Shown here piece after piece: positions 1-8,654 of a stretch of DNA of 64,000 bases (positions within the stretch are counted from its first letter, which is position 1; each line of letters opens with the position of its first letter). The position numbers were made by a program, and so were the translations under genes. Source of the DNA: Calditerrivibrio nitroreducens DSM 19672 (lineage in GTDB: Bacteria > Chrysiogenota > Deferribacteres > Deferribacterales > Calditerrivibrionaceae); the NCBI RefSeq assembly GCF_000183405.1, contig NC_014758.1, positions 1,467,001 to 1,531,000 of the forward strand, in the 5' to 3' direction. The notes below the pieces were generated by a model. That model searched no databases. It had not been told where the DNA came from and saw nothing but the letters and a program-made list of their open reading frames with translations.

Positions 1-802
1 TCCATCGATCTTCGCTTGTTAGGGTGTCGTATTCGAATATTTTGGGGTCTACAAAGCCGTGCAGATACATATTGACAAGCGAAATCCGCACCATATCGGG
101 CGAAATATCATAGCCTTTGAAATTGGTAAGTAGCTTTTTACGTTCCTCAGGTGTAAGCAGATCACCTATCCCGTTACCATTGCTGGAGCGGTATTTCTCG
201 GAAGTATTTTCACGCACTATATATTTATATGCCGAAATCAAGAATCCGGCAGTACCACAGGCAGGATCAAGAATAAGATCGTTTTTCTTAGGGCCAACTA
301 ATTCCACCATAAAATCGATTATATGGCGCGGAGTGCGAAATTGCCCTGCATCGCCCTGACTGCCCAGTACCAAAAGGAGATATTCAAAGGCATCGCCGAG
401 ACGCTCGGAATGGTCGTAGGTAAATTCGTTTATGGTTTTAAGAAAGAGTTTGAGCGTTTCGGGGTCGCGATAAGGCAGGTAGGCATTTTTGAAGATATTG
501 CGGAAAAGCTCGGGTAGGTTTGGGTTCTGGCTCATCCGTGTGATGGCTTCTGCATAGAGATTGAGCATTTCATGGCCGCCTAAATATGGGTTAAATATAC
601 TGCTCCAGCTGTATTTTTCATATTCACCTATGAAAAAGCCTCTTTTACCTCCCATCTCAACAGATTCTCTGTCCATATCGTCCATAAATTTGTAGATGAG
701 GGCAATGGTAATCTGCTCCACCTGACTCTTTGGGTCAGGCACTTTTCCTACAAGGATATCCCGAGCGGTGTCGATTCTTCTTTTAGTTTCCGCATCCAGC
801 AT
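1..802 (-). CDS. hsdM: Type I restriction-modification DNA methylase subunit, partial (C-terminus beyond window)
   Basis: N6-adenine methylase subunit of a type I restriction-modification system. Only the first 267 codons are present; the gene runs off the left edge. The helical N-terminal domain is followed by GQFRTPRHI near residue 155 and the SAM-binding motif I DPACGTAGF near residue 180; the catalytic NPPF motif would lie outside the window. The ATG at 802 has GGAG five bases upstream. It follows hsdR on the same strand after 84 bp, so the two are probably co-transcribed and a specificity subunit may lie further left. Its G+C is clearly higher than that of hsdR (62 of 120 bases at 301-420). 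The family call is firm; the specificity is unknown. Confidence 0.92.
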   Translation of the reverse strand, partial: MLDAETKRRIDTARDILVGKVPDPKSQVEQITIALIYKFMDDMDRESVEMGGKRGFFIGEYEKYSWSSIFNPYLGGHEMLNLYAEAITRMSQNPNLPELFRNIFKNAYLPYRDPETLKLFLKTINEFTYDHSERLGDAFEYLLLVLGSQGDAGQFRTPRHIIDFMVELVGPKKNDLILDPACGTAGFLISAYKYIVRENTSEKYRSSNGNGIGDLLTPEERKKLLTNFKGYDISPDMVRISLVNMYLHGFVDPKIFEYDTLTSEDRW

Positions 803-886
803 AGCAACTCCTTTTCCTATAAACTATCATTCAGCAACAAAAACATGTCGAAAATTTTTGTTTCTTTCGACATATATATTATTCTT

Positions 887-3421
887 TCATGCCACAAACT
901 TATTTAAAGGCACATTATCCTTTATATATTCTGGTATTGCCTTTCTAAGCTCAGCAGGTAATTTTTTAAAGGCTTCACCGTAAGGCGAAATATTAAGTCT
1001 TGCAAAATTACCACTATCTATAATTTGTCTGAATTCAAAGTCAAGTATATATGCCTTAAACACTGTTTTTGCATATTCAAAATATTCTTCTTTTGGCAGG
1101 TATCGACTGTCAAATTTATCAAACTCCTCTTCAAGCAGTTCATCTTTGGTTTTGAAGTATGGGATAACCCCAAATATTTTTTCAATAATTTCCCGCAGGG
1201 TAATACGACGGTCGATATGGATTGATTGTCTTAACTTTTCAAGAGTAAAATATTCTTCTGGTTTATTAAAAACATTTTTTTCAATATAGTCAATCAGTTC
1301 ATCCCATTTTCCTTCATCAGCTTTTTGTCTTATCACAGGGTGTTCTACAATGGTTTTTTCAAATTTTTCAAAATACATCCGATCGACTTTCATTCCTTCA
1401 GTTCCAATTATCGTCTGTTCAAGGGCAATTACCTGATCTACCTGGTCACTATGGTACTCATATGGAGCATCACTCACAATAGAAGTTAAATCGTTATCTT
1501 CAGAGCCTTCGTTAGCTCCTGCAGGAAGTTTCAACACTTCGTCGTAGTTGAATTTTTCTTCAAAATACTCACAGTTGGCAAAGAAATCAAAAAGTTTAAA
1601 ATGTTCTTTTTGAATATCGCCTATCTGGTTTTTTCTTTGTAAATCGGTAAGATCGTTAGCAAAATTATATTTTCTGGTTCCCCTTCCTTTAATCTGAACA
1701 AATTCGGTGGGTGAAAAAATTGGTCTCATCAAGCAGAGGTTTAAAATATCAGGGCAATCGTATCCTGTGGTCATCATAGCCACCGTTACACATACACGGG
1801 TCTTGCTTGTTTTGTATGACGGGTCAAAATTACCGGAGCCTGAAAGGTTGTTGTTAGCAAAATTAATAGTAAATTGCTGCGCATCTGAAATACTTGATGT
1901 AACCTGAATAGCAAAATCAGAATTATATTTACCCGGAAAGATCTGGTGAGCCATTTCATTAAGAATCTGGGTAATTTTTGCAGCATGATTCTGCGATACA
2001 CAAAACACAATTGTTTTCCCTATTTCATTGGTTATAGGATCCCTGATGGCATTTTCCATAAAGGCTTTGCAGAATGCTTTATTCGTGTTTTCTGAGAAAA
2101 ACCTTTTTTCAAAGTCTTTGTGGTCAAATATTTCTTCCACATCTTTTCCATCCTCATCCTGAATAGTAACCGCATAACCTTCATCAGCAAGCAACTGGGT
2201 GGTTATTTCGGTTCGTGCATCCACCACTATAGGATTTACCAAAAAACCATCTCTAACGCCATCGATAAGGGAGTATCTAAAAGTTGGCTCACCATCTGCA
2301 CAACCAAAAGTTTTATAGGTATCCAAAAGCAATCTTCTTTCGAGTTGACGGGGATCATTTTCACCAAGTTTTGTGATATCTATATTTTTTAGATAATTTT
2401 TTGGTGTGGCAGTAAGCCCAAGCTTATAACCAATAAAATACTCAAATACTGCACGGCTATTTCCCCCTATACTTCTGTGCGCCTCATCCGAAATTACCAG
2501 GTCAAAATCATCAGGTGAAAAAAGCCGTTTATATCGGTTTTTGGAAAGAAAAGTCTGAATTGTTGAAACCACAATTTCTGCTTTGTGCCAATCATCCCGA
2601 TTTTCCTTATAAATGACTGTTTTGTAATCATTTTTTAAATATTCCCTGAAAGCCTTGTATGCCTGATTTTCAAGCTCAAGTCGATCTACCAAAAACAGTA
2701 CACGACGAGAGTTGCCAGTACGCAGAAACAACTTAATAATTGCGGCGGAGACAAGTGTTTTTCCTGTGCCGGTTGCCATTTCAAAAAGAAAGCGGTCTTT
2801 ACCTTCTCCCACAGCATTTTGAATAGACTTAACCGCAAGTAATTGATATTTTCTCAAGAATCGTAGTTTATTTTTAATAATAAATTCTTGTCTGGTTGCT
2901 TCGTTCTTATAAGATGGGTCATCTTTATAGTCGGGCTTCTGTGTAAGTACAATATAGTCTTCCTCGACGATTTCTTCTATTAGACGATTTTTATCAGGCT
3001 TAAAATTTGCATACCCCTGTATGGCGTCAGGCGATGGAAATTTACTAATTAATAGGGGATTACCTCTCTCTAAATCCCAGAAATAATGAATATTTCCATT
3101 GGAAAGAATAACAAACCTGCACCCTTGTGATTGAGCATATTTTCTTGCCTGCTCTTTGCCAAACAGAGGATTTTTATTTTCGGCTTTGGCTTCCAGCACA
3201 ACAATAGGAAATCCTTTATCATCAAGCAGCAAAAAATCAATAAAGCCATTTTTAGTGTGTTCAAAATCCTCCCCAAACTCATCAAGCTTTTTTTCTGTAA
3301 TCTTTATATTATTTTCTAAAAGTATATTCGCTTTGCCTTCCTCTGTATCAAAAAAACGCCAGCCAGCTTCTTCCAGAAGTTTATTGATTTTTATCCTTGC
3401 TTTTGCTTCTTTACTTGACAT
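887..3421 (-). CDS. hsdR: Type I restriction enzyme R subunit (DNA translocase/endonuclease)
   Basis: Motor and nuclease subunit that translocates DNA with ATP and cleaves when HsdM/HsdS meet unmethylated sites. Counting from the ATG at 3421 (844 aa), the N-terminal nuclease shows D62 and the E77-A-K79 motif. Walker A ATGTGKT lies near residue 217 and the DEAH box at about 312-315. The C-terminal part (from about 630) resembles the EcoEI-type helical domain. A TTG seven codons upstream (3442) is possible, but AGGG stands better placed before the ATG. The reading frame is intact. Upstream lies the 99-bp tandem repeat array. Functional assignment is secure; activity depends on an HsdS not visible here. 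Confidence 0.93.
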   Translation of the reverse strand: MSSKEAKARIKINKLLEEAGWRFFDTEEGKANILLENNIKITEKKLDEFGEDFEHTKNGFIDFLLLDDKGFPIVVLEAKAENKNPLFGKEQARKYAQSQGCRFVILSNGNIHYFWDLERGNPLLISKFPSPDAIQGYANFKPDKNRLIEEIVEEDYIVLTQKPDYKDDPSYKNEATRQEFIIKNKLRFLRKYQLLAVKSIQNAVGEGKDRFLFEMATGTGKTLVSAAIIKLFLRTGNSRRVLFLVDRLELENQAYKAFREYLKNDYKTVIYKENRDDWHKAEIVVSTIQTFLSKNRYKRLFSPDDFDLVISDEAHRSIGGNSRAVFEYFIGYKLGLTATPKNYLKNIDITKLGENDPRQLERRLLLDTYKTFGCADGEPTFRYSLIDGVRDGFLVNPIVVDARTEITTQLLADEGYAVTIQDEDGKDVEEIFDHKDFEKRFFSENTNKAFCKAFMENAIRDPITNEIGKTIVFCVSQNHAAKITQILNEMAHQIFPGKYNSDFAIQVTSSISDAQQFTINFANNNLSGSGNFDPSYKTSKTRVCVTVAMMTTGYDCPDILNLCLMRPIFSPTEFVQIKGRGTRKYNFANDLTDLQRKNQIGDIQKEHFKLFDFFANCEYFEEKFNYDEVLKLPAGANEGSEDNDLTSIVSDAPYEYHSDQVDQVIALEQTIIGTEGMKVDRMYFEKFEKTIVEHPVIRQKADEGKWDELIDYIEKNVFNKPEEYFTLEKLRQSIHIDRRITLREIIEKIFGVIPYFKTKDELLEEEFDKFDSRYLPKEEYFEYAKTVFKAYILDFEFRQIIDSGNFARLNISPYGEAFKKLPAELRKAIPEYIKDNVPLNKFVA

Positions 3422-3458
3422 CTTTTTACCCTTTTGAGGCAATCCCCCTAATTTTTAT

Positions 3459-3557
3459 GTTCAAGGTTCAATGTTCAACGTTCAATGTTCTATGTTTTAA
3501 CGTTAACACGTTTTAACATTCTAACGTTTCAACGTTCCAACGTTCTAACGTTCCAAC
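3459..3557. repeat. 99-bp tandem array: five 7-mers then eight 8-mers
   Basis: Read on the plus strand, the stretch divides without remainder into five heptamers of type GTTCAAN (3459-3493) and eight octamers of type GTTYYAAC (3494-3557), with few deviations (GTTAACAC, ATTCTAAC). The octamer junctions create repeated AACGTT palindromes. The stop codon of the AAA-ATPase gene (3545-3547) lies inside the array, so the array forms the last codons of that gene. Its role is unknown. It may be a slippage-prone or recombination-derived spacer. Confidence 0.9.
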
Positions 3558-5083
3558 TTCTCCCACTCAAAATTTACTATATTCTTCTCACTCGAGCTAA
3601 ATTCTATACCCACAAGGTAAATATCTTTACCCCTATCCAGATACTTCTGGGCGTAGTTTTTATGCTTTATCTGGGATAAGGCTTCACCTTTTACACCATC
3701 CACCTTAAATTCCATAATGTATACCTTATCTGACACAAATACAGTTAAATCAATCCTACCCTTATTTGTCACATCCTCTCCTATCAAATCCACACCAAGA
3801 GACGCAAGGTAAGAATATACAACACTGGCGTAAAAACCTTCGTATAGCTTTAGTTCGTTGTTTGTATAATTATTGTATGGTATTGAAGCAAATAAAGCAA
3901 TTAGCGTATCCTTTAATTCTTCAGGCTTACCGTAATAAAGCGATTTAATCAGTGGATCTTTTATCCTTGTGTCGGTTTTGAAAAGATAATTGATTATGTA
4001 ATCATTTAAAGATATCTGTACCTCAATATTAGGTATTTTAAGCTTATACTCTATCGATTGAAGAAGTTCATTTTGGATCATCTTTTCAATAGTTAAATAC
4101 CCAGATTGATACAAAAGTACTTCTATATCTATCTCTTCTACGTCAAAACTGGAAAGTATTTTATCATCTACAATAAAATTTGTAAGCTTTGGCAAAAAAT
4201 ATCTCCTCTCTTTTATAAGCTTTATTAGAAAAGATGGTGTGCCCGTTTCAAACCAGTAGTTGTCAAAGACAAACCCATTACTGATAAATTGTAAAATGTC
4301 AAAGGGATTATAAAGATTATCTTTTAAAAAGTTATATCCATTGTACCATCTCTTTACCCTTTCCATATCCAGATCGACAAAATAGTCTTTAAAGCTTGTC
4401 TCAATGTCCCTCTGGGTATAACCACAGATATTGCCGTACCTTGGATTAAGCGATATATCCGTAAGCATATTTAAGCCACTGAATATCGATGCCTTTGAGA
4501 ATTTACTTACACCTGTTAGAAAAGCAAAGCGGATATAAGCATCATTATCTTTTATAATTGAATATAGACCTCTTAAAAATTCCCTGTTTATTTTTGCCTG
4601 CTCAGCATTCTCAATTACATCAAGGATTGGCTTATCGTATTCGTCTATTAAAATGACAACCTTTTTACCATACTTTTTATAAGCCTTATGTATTAGATCC
4701 CTGAAACAGCTACCAGGATCTGTTGTATTGTCACAGCTTATTCCTAAATTTTCCTGGTTTAACTTAAATATATAAAGAGCAACCTGTTTTACGTTTTCAA
4801 GCGTCTGCAAATCACCAGCCCAGCTTATCTTGATAACTGGGTATTTTTCATCCCAATTCCATTTATCATAGATATATAAACCTTCGAAAAGCTTCTTATT
4901 CCCCTCAAACAACTCTTTTAATGTATCAAGAAATAATGACTTACCAAATCTGCGGGGGCGGGAGAGGAATACGTATTTATATTCCTGGGTTAGTTTATAA
5001 GCATCTTCAGTCTTATCGATATAAATATAGTTATCTTCGATTATTTCCCTTAGAGTCTGTATCCCTATCGGCAGTTTTTTCAT
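3545..5083 (-). CDS. AAA-ATPase-like protein with C-terminal PD-(D/E)XK nuclease domain
   Basis: A 512-aa protein of the widespread family that pairs an N-terminal AAA-ATPase_like domain with a PDDEXK_9-type nuclease fold. The P-loop-like RPRRFGKSLFLDTL lies at residues 42-55 and the Walker B VVILIDEYD at 142-150. Near the C-terminus D445 and the EFK at 458-460 form the nuclease signature. These genes are often multicopy and accessory; the biological role is unsettled, though mobile-element or defence roles have been suggested. The start ATG has GGAG upstream and a good promoter at 5118-5145. The last codons are encoded by the tandem repeat array. It sits next to a type I RM locus. Confidence 0.85.
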   Translation of the reverse strand: MKKLPIGIQTLREIIEDNYIYIDKTEDAYKLTQEYKYVFLSRPRRFGKSLFLDTLKELFEGNKKLFEGLYIYDKWNWDEKYPVIKISWAGDLQTLENVKQVALYIFKLNQENLGISCDNTTDPGSCFRDLIHKAYKKYGKKVVILIDEYDKPILDVIENAEQAKINREFLRGLYSIIKDNDAYIRFAFLTGVSKFSKASIFSGLNMLTDISLNPRYGNICGYTQRDIETSFKDYFVDLDMERVKRWYNGYNFLKDNLYNPFDILQFISNGFVFDNYWFETGTPSFLIKLIKERRYFLPKLTNFIVDDKILSSFDVEEIDIEVLLYQSGYLTIEKMIQNELLQSIEYKLKIPNIEVQISLNDYIINYLFKTDTRIKDPLIKSLYYGKPEELKDTLIALFASIPYNNYTNNELKLYEGFYASVVYSYLASLGVDLIGEDVTNKGRIDLTVFVSDKVYIMEFKVDGVKGEALSQIKHKNYAQKYLDRGKDIYLVGIEFSSSEKNIVNFEWEKLER

Positions 5084-5117
5084 TATTTGCTCCGGATTAA
5101 TGTACTTGTTGTAAATA

Positions 5118-5145
5118 ATTATAATCTAATATAATAAATTGTCAA
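5118..5145 (-). promoter_or_regulatory. Sigma-70-type promoter for the AAA-ATPase/PDDEXK gene
   Basis: On the minus strand TTGACA (5145-5140) is followed after 16 bp by TATAAT (5123-5118), a near-consensus promoter. Transcription should begin near 5111, giving a leader of about 28 nt that carries GGAG before the ATG at 5083. Confidence 0.75.
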
Positions 5146-5177
5146 ATATAAGTTCAACTGCCATCAGCCCATTATCA

Positions 5178-5207
5178 AAAACATAAGTTTTTAATAACTT
5201 ATGTTTT
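5178..5207. repeat. Perfect 12-bp inverted repeat in the divergent intergenic region
   Basis: AAAACATAAGTT (5178-5189) and AACTTATGTTTT (5196-5207) are exact inverse complements around a 6-base centre. The site lies between the divergent promoters of the AAA-ATPase gene and the ubiB operon (intergenic 5084-5344). It could be an operator, or a weak AT-rich hairpin. It is not GC-rich enough to be a confident terminator. Confidence 0.6.
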
Positions 5208-5309
5208 AAATTCCTACATAAAATGATAAAAATAGGATTCTTTGAAAATTTCATTCCCCGAAATACCATGATTTTCTTATAATATGATGGTGTCAGGGTA
5301 ATTCTGCCT

Positions 5310-5338
5310 TTGACATCACTTAAAAATTGGAGTAGAAT
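5310..5338 (+). promoter_or_regulatory. Sigma-70-type promoter of the ubiB-rnj-uppP-ftsK-uvrC operon
   Basis: TTGACA (5310-5315), a 17-bp spacer and TAGAAT (5333-5338). The expected start point, about seven bases after the -10 box, coincides with the ATG at 5345, so the transcript from this promoter would be leaderless. A GGAG lies in the spacer, 12 bases from the ATG, and would be used only by a transcript starting further upstream. Confidence 0.7.
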
Positions 5339-5344
5339 TAAAGT

Positions 5345-7027
5345 ATGATTTCTTTTCAAAAAGCTTTAGGAAATGTAAAAAGGATTAGGTACATTACCAA
5401 AACTTTTCTGAAGTATGGTTTTGGACCGCTTATTTATGAGCTAAACCTGGCACCATTGCTTACTGCAATCATGCGCTTTATCACTCCAAAACAGAATAAA
5501 GAAATAAGTACTCTCCCCCCTGCCGTTAGGTTCAGAAAACTGTTAGAAGATTTAGGTACCACTTTTATAAAGGTGGGACAATTTTTGGCATCACGCCCTG
5601 ATATTCTAAATGATGAATTTATTACCGAATTGAAAAAATTGCAGGACAACGTTCCGTATCTAGCATTTGATCAGATAAAACCAATAATAGAAAATTCGAT
5701 AAAAAAACCTATAGAAACTGTTTTCTTAAAAATAGACCCAACTCCCATCGCATCAGCTTCTATTGCCCAAGTGCACAGGGCTGTCCTGATAGATGGGCGG
5801 GAAGTGGCCGTCAAAATAAAAAGACCAAATATCAAAGAGATCATAATTCAAGACATCACAATAATGCATTTTTTCGCTAATATCGCAGAAAAATATATAC
5901 AGGAAGCCAGACAGATCCAGCTTAAAAAGATAGTGGATGAACTTTCGGAGCAGATAACAAAAGAGCTAAATTTCGAACTTGAGATATTTTATATAAAAAA
6001 ATTTAAAGATTTTTTTAAAGATAATGGACTTTTATTATTTCCTGAGGTGATTGAAGAGTATTCAAGCAATGAAATAATCGTAATGAATATGATCAACGGG
6101 ACAAGAATAGACAACATCGAGGTTTTAAGGCAAAAAAATTTAAATTTAAAAGAGATTGCAAAAAATGGTGTAAATTTTTACATGAAACAGGTATTCGAAT
6201 TTGGTTTTTTCCATGCAGATCCTCACCCTGGAAATCTTTTAATTACCGATGATGGTAAAATCGCAGTGTTGGATTTTGGAATTATAGGTAAGGTGGACTC
6301 AATGCTGCTGGAGCATTTAAGTAGCATATTCGTATGTTTAATAAAATTAGATATAGATGGGCTTGTATCTGAATTGATAGAATTTAAAATCATAAGCGAA
6401 GATTCTGACATACGAAAAATTAAGCTGGATCTGATGGATGTAATAATGCCGGTGTATGGTAAGAATATTGGCGATATAGATTCTGTAAAGATGTTTCATG
6501 ATATTATAAAAATAGGCAGAAAATACAGATTCAATTTTCCGGTGGATTATCTATACATTATAAAGACGTTTGCATTTCTCGAGTCGATTGGAAAATCTCT
6601 CGACCCAGAATTCAACGTATTAAATTTTGCCAAACCTTATGCAAAAAAGATTATAAAAAATAGATATTCCTATAGAGCAATATTAAAGAAAAAAATAAAA
6701 AATCTCGGTGAATATAATAGCATTATAGAATCTTTTCCAGGTGATTACAGAAGAATTGTAAATAAAATCATACAGGATAAGATAACTTTTAATTTTGTGC
6801 ATAGAGGTCTGGAACAATTTTCATCCCAGATGGACAAATCTACAAACAGGCTTTCCTTTAGTATCGTAATTGCGGGGGTATTGTTAGGTTCATCCATAAT
6901 GGTGCACTCAAATATAGGCCCCAAGCTTTTCGGAATCCCCTTTTTAGGGCTCATAGGGTTTGTAATATCGATATTGTTTGCCATAGGACTTTTAATAGGT
7001 ATAATAAGATCTGGTAAACTCTGGTAG
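5345..7027 (+). CDS. ABC1/AarF/UbiB-family atypical kinase-like protein
   Basis: 560-aa member of the UbiB/ADCK family, membrane-associated kinase-like ATPases that support quinone or other isoprenoid-lipid metabolism. Visible family marks are the KxGQ motif (KVGQ, 76-79), the alanine-rich nucleotide loop ASASIAQVH (136-144), the VAVKIKRP lysine near 157-159, DPHPGN (292-297) and the DFG at 310-312. Two hydrophobic segments close the protein (about 505-555). First gene of a six-gene operon, with its -10 box just before the ATG. Whether it acts in quinone synthesis here cannot be told, since no quinone genes are nearby, so no symbol is given. Confidence 0.9.
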   Translation: MISFQKALGNVKRIRYITKTFLKYGFGPLIYELNLAPLLTAIMRFITPKQNKEISTLPPAVRFRKLLEDLGTTFIKVGQFLASRPDILNDEFITELKKLQDNVPYLAFDQIKPIIENSIKKPIETVFLKIDPTPIASASIAQVHRAVLIDGREVAVKIKRPNIKEIIIQDITIMHFFANIAEKYIQEARQIQLKKIVDELSEQITKELNFELEIFYIKKFKDFFKDNGLLLFPEVIEEYSSNEIIVMNMINGTRIDNIEVLRQKNLNLKEIAKNGVNFYMKQVFEFGFFHADPHPGNLLITDDGKIAVLDFGIIGKVDSMLLEHLSSIFVCLIKLDIDGLVSELIEFKIISEDSDIRKIKLDLMDVIMPVYGKNIGDIDSVKMFHDIIKIGRKYRFNFPVDYLYIIKTFAFLESIGKSLDPEFNVLNFAKPYAKKIIKNRYSYRAILKKKIKNLGEYNSIIESFPGDYRRIVNKIIQDKITFNFVHRGLEQFSSQMDKSTNRLSFSIVIAGVLLGSSIMVHSNIGPKLFGIPFLGLIGFVISILFAIGLLIGIIRSGKLW

Positions 7028-7049
7028 AAGATAAAGTTGGAGGAGATTT

Positions 7050-8654
7050 TTGAAGTTTTCGGTTACTTTTTTAGGTGGCGTTGGGGAGATAGGGGGGAAT
7101 TGCTACCTCTATGAAACTGAAAATTCAGCGATAATAGTAGATTGCGGATTAAAATTTTTCCAGTCGGAATTCATCGGCATAGACTTTACCATACCAGATT
7201 TCAAACACTTAGAAAGTGTGAGAGAAAAATTAAAAGGTGTAATAATAACCCATGGTCACGAGGATCATATAGGGGCCCTCCCATATTTTCTTAAATTTTT
7301 CCCCTTACCTATATACGCCGGTAGCTATGCCATAAGGCTTATAAAACATAAGATTGCCCAATCGAAATACAGACCAAAATCTTTTAATACTGTTGCTGAT
7401 GGAGAAACAATAGTATTAGGAGATTTCCAGATAAATTTTTTAGAAGTCAACCACTCTATTCCGGATTCGTTTTTTCTTATAATGGACGTTGATAATAAAA
7501 GGTACATCCATTGTGGAGATTTTAGAGTAGAAAAAAATCCCCTCATAGGAAAACCATTCCCATTTGAACTATTAGAAAAATATAAAGGTAATGTAGAAGC
7601 TCTTTTTATAGACTGCACCAATGTTTTTAACACATCCACCGAAGAGGATGAAAGTAATCTCCTGGAAAAATTTGTAGATATTTTTAAAAACAGCAAAGGT
7701 AGGGTATTTTTCACCACATTTTCAACAAATATATCCAGAATAAAACTTGTGATAGAAGCATGCAAAATCACAGGTAGGAAGCTGTTGGTGGAAGGAAATG
7801 CATTTTCTAAAAATATAAATATTTCAAGAGAATTATCATATCTACAGATACCAGAAAACCTTATTATCCCACTTGAAAAGATAGATTATTATGAACCTGA
7901 ACAGCTATGTATCCTTATAACTGGATGCCAGGGGGAACCCAATAGCTCACTATTTAAAGTGGCAATGATGGAGAGAAAAAAACTAAAAATCAGCCCATCA
8001 GATACATTTGTATTTTCATCCACAATCATCCCGGGTAATGAAAAAAATCTAAACAGAGTGATAAACGAAATCTATCTCCACAATGGAAAAGTGATTAGAG
8101 GGGTGCATATATCTGGTCATGCCACCCAGAACCATATTTTAAACGTAATACAAACTGTTTCACCTAAGTGGACGATACCGATACATGGTGAGATTGCCCA
8201 TCAAAGATTACTGGAGAAAATAATTGATGAGAAAAAACTTTCAAACCCCATTTTTGTAAAAAATGGAGATAAAATTACGTTTTCCAACGATGAATATTGG
8301 ATCTCGCCCATACCAACAGGGACAATCTATATAGATCAAAGGGGGGGATTTGAGTACGATGAAGAACTTTTTAAAGAGAAAAAGCATCTATCAAGAGATG
8401 GTATGATAATCGTATTCTACACCAAAAATAGAGTGATGCTGGAGACATTTGGTTTTAGGCTCACCGATGAGCTTGACATAAAAATCAAAAGATATATAAA
8501 TGATAGCATGGAAAAATTAAAAGAGATAACCGATGAAGATTTTGACTTAAAAAGCACAATCTCTTCTCTCGTAAGAAGATACTTCAAAAAAAATTTTGAA
8601 AAAAGACCGATAGTTAAAACCATCACTCAGGAGGATTTTAATGAGTTTATTTGA
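7050..8654 (+). CDS. rnj: Ribonuclease J
   Basis: 534-aa metallo-beta-lactamase/beta-CASP ribonuclease with endo- and 5'-exonuclease roles in RNA processing and decay. The metal site HGHEDH is at residues 68-73, CGDFRV follows near 155, and the beta-CASP histidine region GHATQNH lies near 353. The start is a TTG at 7050 with GGAGGAG immediately upstream; no better start exists. Length fits the family (about 550). Lies 22 bp after the ubiB-like gene and overlaps uppP by 14 bp, so translation is probably coupled. It is the only RNase J seen in the window. Confidence 0.95.
   Translation: MKFSVTFLGGVGEIGGNCYLYETENSAIIVDCGLKFFQSEFIGIDFTIPDFKHLESVREKLKGVIITHGHEDHIGALPYFLKFFPLPIYAGSYAIRLIKHKIAQSKYRPKSFNTVADGETIVLGDFQINFLEVNHSIPDSFFLIMDVDNKRYIHCGDFRVEKNPLIGKPFPFELLEKYKGNVEALFIDCTNVFNTSTEEDESNLLEKFVDIFKNSKGRVFFTTFSTNISRIKLVIEACKITGRKLLVEGNAFSKNINISRELSYLQIPENLIIPLEKIDYYEPEQLCILITGCQGEPNSSLFKVAMMERKKLKISPSDTFVFSSTIIPGNEKNLNRVINEIYLHNGKVIRGVHISGHATQNHILNVIQTVSPKWTIPIHGEIAHQRLLEKIIDEKKLSNPIFVKNGDKITFSNDEYWISPIPTGTIYIDQRGGFEYDEELFKEKKHLSRDGMIIVFYTKNRVMLETFGFRLTDELDIKIKRYINDSMEKLKEITDEDFDLKSTISSLVRRYFKKNFEKRPIVKTITQEDFNEFI

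Noticed and set aside
3131-3437. Open frames on the plus strand across hsdR
   Set aside because: They are antisense shadows of hsdR, whose own frame carries all family motifs.
3459-3557. CRISPR array
   Set aside because: Units are 7-8 bp with no spacers and no cas genes nearby.
5278-5283. TATAAT as an extra -10 box upstream of ubiB
   Set aside because: The -35 position is TCCCCG, far from consensus; the promoter at 5310-5338 is much better.
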